Source: Rhodobiaceae bacterium UBA6963 (GTDB lineage Bacteria > Pseudomonadota > Alphaproteobacteria > RS24). From it: a stretch of DNA of 28,862 nucleotides. Positions 23,931 through 28,862 of the stretch are shown in pieces (position 1 is the stretch's first letter; each line of letters begins with the position of its first letter). The position numbers and the translations under genes are program-made. The stretch is taken from assembly GCA_002450335.1 (NCBI GenBank), contig DJZB01000029.1, forward strand, positions 6,701 to 35,562, read 5' to 3'. Under the pieces are notes generated by a model. That model was not told the DNA's origin and did no database searches. It worked only from the letters and a program-made list of their open reading frames with translations.

Positions 23931-24935
23931 TCACACGAGGTCAAGAACTTTTATAATATTCGATAAGGTATTTGATGTTTTATTGTAATATTCTTGCTCA
24001 GAAATGTTATTCCACGAAATCATCTGATTCCTGAACCACGTCATTTGCCGTTTCGCATAACGTCGCGTCGCCTGTTGCGCCGCTAATTGCGCTTCTTCGA
24101 GGCTTATCTCATTATTTCCAAGCGCGAGCAACTCTTTTAAACCTAATGCTTTCATAGCGGGTTGTGTGTCGGAAAGCCCTAATTCTGCCATTGCTGATGC
24201 CTCTTCCAGCGCAACGTCGGCTATCATAGCCTCAAAACGGCTATCACATCTGGCATAAAGCCAATCCCTGGACGGTGTAAGGAGAATTTTCAGCATCGGA
24301 GCCGTAATGGGGGGTGTCACGGGGTCGCTCTGCCAGTCTGAAAGGCACCTGCCAGTAGCTTCATAGACCTCAAGAGCTCTTAAAACTCTCTGGGGGTCTG
24401 TGGCCTCAAGGCGCTGATAAGCTTTTGGATCAATCTGCTTTAAAGCGGCATGACATGCTTGTGTGCCCTCTTCCTCATGCCTCGCGCGCACAGCCTTTCT
24501 GATATCCTCAGGAATATCTGGAATGTCTGCGATACCCTCTGTCAAACATTTGAAATAAAGCCCCGTACCTCCGACCAAAATTGGTATCTGACCCGCATTC
24601 TTTGCATTGGCAATCGCCGCTTGCACCTCAGACAACCAACGTCCAACATTATATTCATCCCCTGCCGAAACATGCCCATATAATTCATGAGGACATTTTT
24701 TGACCTCCTCATTAGACGGGCGGGCGGTCAGCACTTGCATCTCCTTATAGACCTGCATGGAGTCAGCATTAATAATACAGGCTTGCCTCCCCGCAGTCGT
24801 AATCTCAGAGGCTAGGGAAAGCGCAAGAGAAGACTTGCCGCTGGCGGTTGCACCTGCAATAAGAATAATCTCGGCGCGGATTTGATCCGCAGAGGCCGGT
24901 AATACATCTGGTGACGAAGTGACGGACAGATTCAT
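23931..24935 (-). CDS. miaA: tRNA dimethylallyltransferase
   Basis: A 334-residue enzyme that adds the isopentenyl group to A37 of tRNAs reading UNN codons. The P-loop is AGATASGKSSLAL (about 27-39; alanine replaces the usual proline of GPTASGKS). Further family marks are NADSMQVYKEM, the PILVGGTGLYFKCL segment and the C-terminal RRYAKRQMTWFRNQ that grips the tRNA. The last residues IIKVLDLV are rich in branched-chain amino acids and lie just before ilvB. Its ATG shares CATG with the ATG of divergent serB. No later in-frame ATG before the P-loop is seen, so the start is fixed. Confidence 0.95.
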   Translation of the reverse strand: MNLSVTSSPDVLPASADQIRAEIILIAGATASGKSSLALSLASEITTAGRQACIINADSMQVYKEMQVLTARPSNEEVKKCPHELYGHVSAGDEYNVGRWLSEVQAAIANAKNAGQIPILVGGTGLYFKCLTEGIADIPDIPEDIRKAVRARHEEEGTQACHAALKQIDPKAYQRLEATDPQRVLRALEVYEATGRCLSDWQSDPVTPPITAPMLKILLTPSRDWLYARCDSRFEAMIADVALEEASAMAELGLSDTQPAMKALGLKELLALGNNEISLEEAQLAAQQATRRYAKRQMTWFRNQMISWNNISEQEYYNKTSNTLSNIIKVLDLV

Positions 24936-25842
24936 GAATGAGACACCCTGTTATCTGGTTTTAACATGTAACCCAGCATCCCCTATTCTAACAAATGAAT
25001 TGGTGGAAAGCATCTCGCTTCATTTGGGTGTGCAACAGGAAAGTGTGACTTGTTTGAATGAGGGGGTGGCTTATGACATCTCTCTCAGCATCTCTGCATC
25101 TGATACCACAAATAAGCTTACAGCTCTGCGTGAAAAATTTTCTGATCTGCCGGTCGATTTTAATTTGGTGCCGTCAGTGGGACGCAGAAAAAAGCTCCTG
25201 ATTGCCGATATGGAAAGCACTATTATCGAGCAAGAATGTCTCGACGAATTAGCTGACAGGCTGAATCTTAGAGACAAAATCTCCGATATTACAAGCCGTG
25301 CTATGCGGGGCGAGATAGAATTCGAACCTGCCTTAAGAGAGCGAGTTGCGCTCCTCAAAGGACTTCCGGCAACGAGTTTGCAGGACGTTCATGATGATGT
25401 GACGCTTATGCCCGGCGCGGCAACTCTTCTGGCAACCCAGAAACAGCACAATGTGTTTTGCGGACTTGTTTCGGGCGGGTTTTCCTTTTTTGCCGACAAA
25501 ATAGCCGACCGGTTAAACTTTGACGCCTGCCATTGCAATCAACTTGAAATAGAAGATGACCATCTAACAGGAAAGGTCATTGACCCTATTCTCGGCAGAG
25601 AGGCAAAAGCCGCACGTTTGCAAAACTGGTGCGAGAAGAAAAATCTCTCAGCTCTAGAAACTCTGGCTGTTGGAGATGGATCAAATGACCTTGATATGCT
25701 CAAACTTTCAGGTATGGGGGTCGCTTTTCGGGCGAAGCCGCTTGTGTCAGATGCCGCAGCTTTTCGCATTGATCATGGTGATTTGACAGCCCTGCTCTAT
25801 CTGCAGGGCTATCAGATTGGCGACATTCAGTTTAAATCTTAA
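24934..25842 (+). CDS. serB: Phosphoserine phosphatase
   Basis: A HAD-family enzyme of 302 residues from the ATG at 24934. A GTG at 24919 would extend it by five residues and overlap miaA further; the ATG is preferred. An N-terminal regulatory domain of about 80 residues precedes the core. Motif I is D92-M-E94-S-T96, motif II LVSGGFSFFADKI, motif III includes K in GREAKAARL and motif IV VGDGSNDLDML. E94 replaces the aspartate usually acting as general acid. It makes serine from phosphoserine. It diverges from miaA and overlaps the degP gene tail to tail by 11 bases. Confidence 0.93.
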   Translation: MNETPCYLVLTCNPASPILTNELVESISLHLGVQQESVTCLNEGVAYDISLSISASDTTNKLTALREKFSDLPVDFNLVPSVGRRKKLLIADMESTIIEQECLDELADRLNLRDKISDITSRAMRGEIEFEPALRERVALLKGLPATSLQDVHDDVTLMPGAATLLATQKQHNVFCGLVSGGFSFFADKIADRLNFDACHCNQLEIEDDHLTGKVIDPILGREAKAARLQNWCEKKNLSALETLAVGDGSNDLDMLKLSGMGVAFRAKPLVSDAAAFRIDHGDLTALLYLQGYQIGDIQFKS

Positions 25843-27289
25843 TGGCAACAAACCGCAAACCCTGCGGGGTTTGCATCAGAACCAGAATAGACTTTTTACC
25901 TGCCTTCTTGGCCTTATTGACCAAATCCTCAACATCTTGGGGCTTGGCAACAGACGTTTGATCAACCTCAACAATAATGTCACCGGACTTCACGCCGCTT
26001 TCTGATGCCGAACTATCTGCATCAACTTCACCAATCAGCACACCGTCCTTGTCATCATCCAGACCAGCACGCGCGCGTGTTTTGGCATCCAGCATTTCCA
26101 GCGTCAGGCCAAGAATTTTCAATCCCGGTTGTTTGGTTTGGGTTTTAGGACCGGTTGGTTTCACCTCAGCAATCTGGTCACTTTCTTCAAGACGGCCTAC
26201 CTTGACCTTTAGATTTACAGCCTTTCCGCGTCTTTGAACTTTAACGCGCACAGCTTTATCGATCGGGGTTTCTGCAACAATTCGCGGTAAATCACGCATC
26301 TCAGCTACTTCTTTACCGTCAAATGTCAGGATAACATCACCCTGCTTCATACCTGCCTCATCGGCAGGACCACCGGGAATAATTTCAGAAACTAGCGCAC
26401 CTTTCGGCTTGGACAGGCCAAGGCTCTCCGCGAGATCTTCCGTAATGCGCTGAATGCGAACACCGAGCCAGCCGCGACGTGTTTCACCATATTCACGCAA
26501 TTGCGTAATCACAATTTGTGCCATATCTGCGGGTATGGAAAAACCAATACCGACAGACCCACCTGTTGGTGAAATAATCGCCGTGTTCACGCCGATAACT
26601 TCTCCGTCCAGATTGAAAAGCGGGCCACCTGAATTGCCTTTATTAATAGCGGCATCGGTCTGGATATAGCTATCATACGGGCCGGAATTAATGTCTCTGT
26701 TAATCGCTGAAATAACACCAACAGAGAGCGAACCACCGAGTCCAAAAGGATTACCGATAGCGATAACCCAATCGCCCACGCGGGCTTTGGTATTATCTCC
26801 AAATTTTACAAAGGGTAGCTTTTTGTCAGTAATAACTTTTAATACAGCAAGATCGGTCTTCGGGTCGCGCCCGAGAAGCTCAGCTTTAAATTTTTCACCA
26901 TTGGAAAAATTAACAATAATCTCCTCGGCATTTTCAACCACATGATTATTGGTAATAACAATACCGGAGGGATCAATCACAAAGCCCGATCCCAGAGAAG
27001 AGACCCGACGCTTTTTGGGGGGCTCTTTTTCTTCGCGATCCATAAATTCTTCAAAAAAATCCTCAAAAGGGGACATATGTATCCCGGGAGAATTTTGAAC
27101 TGTCGTGCTGATAGAGATATTCACCACTGCCGGCATCAAATCTTCGACAATATCAGCGAAACTTTGCGGCATATTTTGTGCGCCAGCAACTTGTATAAAA
27201 GCAATTTGCGCACATGCAATAAGCGCAAATAAACCAAAACCGGTCAAACGGACCATTTTTTCAAAGCGGAAAGATATATTCCGTTTCAT
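25832..27289 (-). CDS. Periplasmic serine protease of the DegP/HtrA (Do) family
   Basis: A 485-residue S1C protease. A signal peptide (basic start MKRNISFRFEKMVR, hydrophobic core to about residue 34, cleavage likely after AGA at 37) is followed by the trypsin-like domain with catalytic H116 (NNHVVE), D146 (KTDLAVLK) and S220 (GNSGGP). Two PDZ domains follow (about 265-355 and 390-480). The loop after the signal (DFFEEFMDREEKEPPKKRR) is the flexible LA-type loop. It degrades or refolds misfolded periplasmic proteins. Its Shine-Dalgarno sequence GAGG lies inside the last codons of the DUF2065 gene, and it closes the hflKC operon. Confidence 0.95.
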   Translation of the reverse strand: MKRNISFRFEKMVRLTGFGLFALIACAQIAFIQVAGAQNMPQSFADIVEDLMPAVVNISISTTVQNSPGIHMSPFEDFFEEFMDREEKEPPKKRRVSSLGSGFVIDPSGIVITNNHVVENAEEIIVNFSNGEKFKAELLGRDPKTDLAVLKVITDKKLPFVKFGDNTKARVGDWVIAIGNPFGLGGSLSVGVISAINRDINSGPYDSYIQTDAAINKGNSGGPLFNLDGEVIGVNTAIISPTGGSVGIGFSIPADMAQIVITQLREYGETRRGWLGVRIQRITEDLAESLGLSKPKGALVSEIIPGGPADEAGMKQGDVILTFDGKEVAEMRDLPRIVAETPIDKAVRVKVQRRGKAVNLKVKVGRLEESDQIAEVKPTGPKTQTKQPGLKILGLTLEMLDAKTRARAGLDDDKDGVLIGEVDADSSASESGVKSGDIIVEVDQTSVAKPQDVEDLVNKAKKAGKKSILVLMQTPQGLRFVAIKI

Positions 27290-27292
27290 AAC

Positions 27293-27481
27293 TTACCTCA
27301 TTCCAGAGAGCCAAACTAAAACAACGCCCAACGTCATCGCCCCAAGTCCAAAATATCTAAGTTTTTCTGTTTCAATGTCTTTTAATTGCAATAGGAGGTT
27401 TTTAAAAGCCGAGGGAAACAGGGCATATATGGCTCCTTCAAAAACCAGAATGATACCCAGAATAAATATAATTATTTTCAT
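27293..27481 (-). CDS. DUF2065 family small membrane protein
   Basis: A 62-residue protein with two membrane segments (about 3-20 and 43-60) and a short amphipathic loop (FKNLLLQLKDIETEKLR). This is the DUF2065 pattern, a family nearly always found behind hflC. It overlaps hflC by four bases and ends three bases before degP. Its function is unknown; a structural part in the HflK-HflC-FtsH membrane complex is a guess from gene order. Confidence 0.85.
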   Translation of the reverse strand: MKIIIFILGIILVFEGAIYALFPSAFKNLLLQLKDIETEKLRYFGLGAMTLGVVLVWLSGMR

Positions 27482-28506
27482 TTTGCATCTTTAGCCGCTT
27501 CACCCTCAGCTTCATCCAGTCCAATATTAGTCACAAGATCAAAGCACAAAGCCTTTTGTAGCGACTCATTGGACCTCACTATGGCGGCGACATCTACACG
27601 GCTCTTTTTCACATTACTGGTAGCCACCCGCTTGTTAAAGACAGTTTCCGGTGCATTTAAATATTTGAAAAACGCACTGTCAGGCGAAAGAACAAGTGTT
27701 GTGCCTTCATCGCCAAGCGCGGTTTCATATGATTGCATAGATCGGTAAAAAGCAAAAAAGTCCGGGTCTTGACCATAAGCTGCAGCAAAAATTCTATTCC
27801 GGCAGCTATCGCCTTGACCACGTATTATCTCAGAGTCACGCTGCGCTTTCGCGGTTAGAACAGTAACATCCTTGTCGGCCTGAGCACGGATACCCCGTGA
27901 TACTTCCTGACCTTTAGCTCGGAATTCAGAAGCTTCCTGCTCCCTCTCCGTCTGCATACGTCTGTAAATCGCCTGACTATTGGCTTCCGGCAAGTCAGCA
28001 CGACGAATGCGAACATCAACAATCTCGATACCAAAATCATATGTCTGTTCATTAACCAATTCGCGTATCTTCGTCATCAATTCATCCCGCCTTGTGCGGA
28101 CAATATCCTCAAACGGCGCTTCACCAACCACTGAACGCATGGAGGAGGACACAATCGCCGCCAATCGTGAATTTGCACGACGGCTGTCGCGTAAGGATGT
28201 GAAGAACTGAAGTGGATCTTTAATTCTGTAGCGCGTATACGCATCTACAACGAGGCGTTTTTGGTCGGCTGCAATAAGTTCTTCAGTCGGGCTGTCGAGA
28301 TCTAAAATACGCTTATCAATATAAATAATATTTTGAACAAACGGCAGTTTAAAGTGCAATCCGGGCTCATCAATTACCCGTCTTGGGTCACCAAATTGCA
28401 GAACAAGAGCTTGTTGCGTCTGGTGAACAGTGAACAATGTTGCCGATGTCAGAAATCCCAACACGGCGATTAGAATAAGAGAAATAACAAGTTTTGGATG
28501 AGACAT
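27478..28506 (-). CDS. hflC: HflC, modulator of FtsH protease
   Basis: A 342-residue SPFH/Band 7 protein with an N-terminal membrane anchor (about 8-26) and the periplasmic prohibitin-like domain (QTQQALVLQFGDPRRVI, GLHFKLPFVQNI, DKRILDLDSPTEEL). A helical part follows (RMQTEREQEASEFRAKGQE) and RGQGDSCRNRIFAAAYGQDPDFFAFYRSM near residue 235-265. It forms with HflK the large cage around FtsH. The C-terminal tail beyond about 290 is longer and more charged than in many family members. The start codon shares a base with the hflK stop (TAATG) and has a strong GGGAG site. Confidence 0.95.
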   Translation of the reverse strand: MSHPKLVISLILIAVLGFLTSATLFTVHQTQQALVLQFGDPRRVIDEPGLHFKLPFVQNIIYIDKRILDLDSPTEELIAADQKRLVVDAYTRYRIKDPLQFFTSLRDSRRANSRLAAIVSSSMRSVVGEAPFEDIVRTRRDELMTKIRELVNEQTYDFGIEIVDVRIRRADLPEANSQAIYRRMQTEREQEASEFRAKGQEVSRGIRAQADKDVTVLTAKAQRDSEIIRGQGDSCRNRIFAAAYGQDPDFFAFYRSMQSYETALGDEGTTLVLSPDSAFFKYLNAPETVFNKRVATSNVKKSRVDVAAIVRSNESLQKALCFDLVTNIGLDEAEGEAAKDAK

Positions 28507-28862
28507 TACTGATCTCCCTTATTGGTTTTACTGTTTAGGCGATCAAGCGGCAGATAAGGGATGACCCCTCCACCGGTGTCAGACTGGTCAATAATAATTT
28601 TATTTGACCTCTGCATAACTTTTTCGACAGTCTCAAGAAAAATTCGCTGACGTGTCACATCGCTTGCCTGTTTATATTCATTATAGACCGCTGCAAATCT
28701 GCTGGCCTGACCTTCAGCTTCGGCCACAGCTTGCTCTCTGTAAGCTTCAGCCTCACGTCGGATGCGGAAGGCTTCACCCTGGGCTTCCGGCACAACACGA
28801 TTGGCATAGGATTGCGCCTCGTTTCTTGCGCGCTCTTGGTCGGCACGAGCGGCTTGCACATC
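28506..28862 (-). CDS. hflK: HflK, C-terminal part (5' end outside window)
   Basis: The last 118 codons of hflK; the frame is open to the window edge, so the gene continues beyond base 28862. The visible part begins DVQAARADQERARNEAQSYA and goes on through the alanine-, glutamate- and arginine-rich coiled-coil of SPFH proteins (PEAQGEAFRIRREAEAYREQ, VAEAEGQASRFAAVYNEYKQ) to RIFLETVEKVMQ and IPYLPLDRL, all typical of HflK. It partners HflC around FtsH. A short in-frame GTG (28859) is not a real start. Confidence 0.94.
   Translation of the reverse strand, partial: DVQAARADQERARNEAQSYANRVVPEAQGEAFRIRREAEAYREQAVAEAEGQASRFAAVYNEYKQASDVTRQRIFLETVEKVMQRSNKIIIDQSDTGGGVIPYLPLDRLNSKTNKGDQ

Noticed and set aside
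24919..24933. GTG at 24919 as the serB start
   Set aside because: It adds only five residues that overlap miaA and has no ribosome binding site; the ATG at 24934 gives a sensible N-terminus.
28506..28859. A separate 117-residue gene starting with GTG at 28859
   Set aside because: The frame stays open to the window edge and the sequence is the coiled-coil end of HflK, so it is a truncated hflK.

Overview
The window is a stretch of alphaproteobacterial chromosome with a GC content that looks to be in the mid-40s percent. The assignment rests on a glycine-type 5-aminolevulinate synthase (HemA), the DUF1285–CoA pyrophosphatase–DUF6111 gene trio, and the serial arrangement hflK-hflC-DUF2065-degP / serB / miaA-ilvB-ilvH-ilvC / leuA-mreBCD-mrdA-rodA. 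A marine lineage such as the SAR116 group or a relative of the Rhodospirillales would fit, but this is inference. I see no insertion sequence, prophage, CRISPR array, tRNA or rRNA.

Layout. 1-490 is the 3' end of a CYP153-like cytochrome P450, convergent with a minus-strand run (695-3719): CaCA antiporter, GNAT acetyltransferase, DUF1285 protein, Nudix CoA pyrophosphatase and DUF6111 membrane protein. 3901-7549 is plus strand: a ferritin-like diiron protein and two overlapping acyl-CoA dehydrogenase genes that look like the two halves of a heteromeric enzyme. 7719-11793 is also plus strand: a small unknown protein, hemA-hemH, an unknown membrane protein, a cold-shock protein, a DUF1330 protein and a glutaredoxin.

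11803-24935 is entirely minus strand. Reading in the direction of transcription it runs miaA, ilvB, ilvH, ilvC (terminator), a LysR regulator, leuA with a candidate leader peptide, then the rod-shape operon mreB-mreC-mreD-mrdA-rodA. serB (plus) diverges from miaA, with the two ATG codons sharing the same CATG. It meets degP tail to tail. The hflK-hflC-DUF2065-degP envelope quality-control operon fills the right end, and hflK is cut by the window edge.

The protein-coding content is mostly housekeeping: haem, branched-chain amino acid and serine synthesis, cell elongation, and membrane or periplasmic proteolysis. No obviously new multi-gene system is visible. The unusual signals are in RNA or DNA structure between genes. 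The strongest are a 17-bp inverted repeat that buries the ribosome binding site and start codon of the DUF1330 gene just after the cold-shock gene, and a 43-codon leucine-rich leader ORF with competing hairpins ahead of leuA. Others are a short-period TGCAA array upstream of the LysR gene, a start-codon overlap between miaA and serB, and an inverted repeat over the ilvB ribosome-binding region directly after an Ile/Val/Leu-rich miaA terminus.
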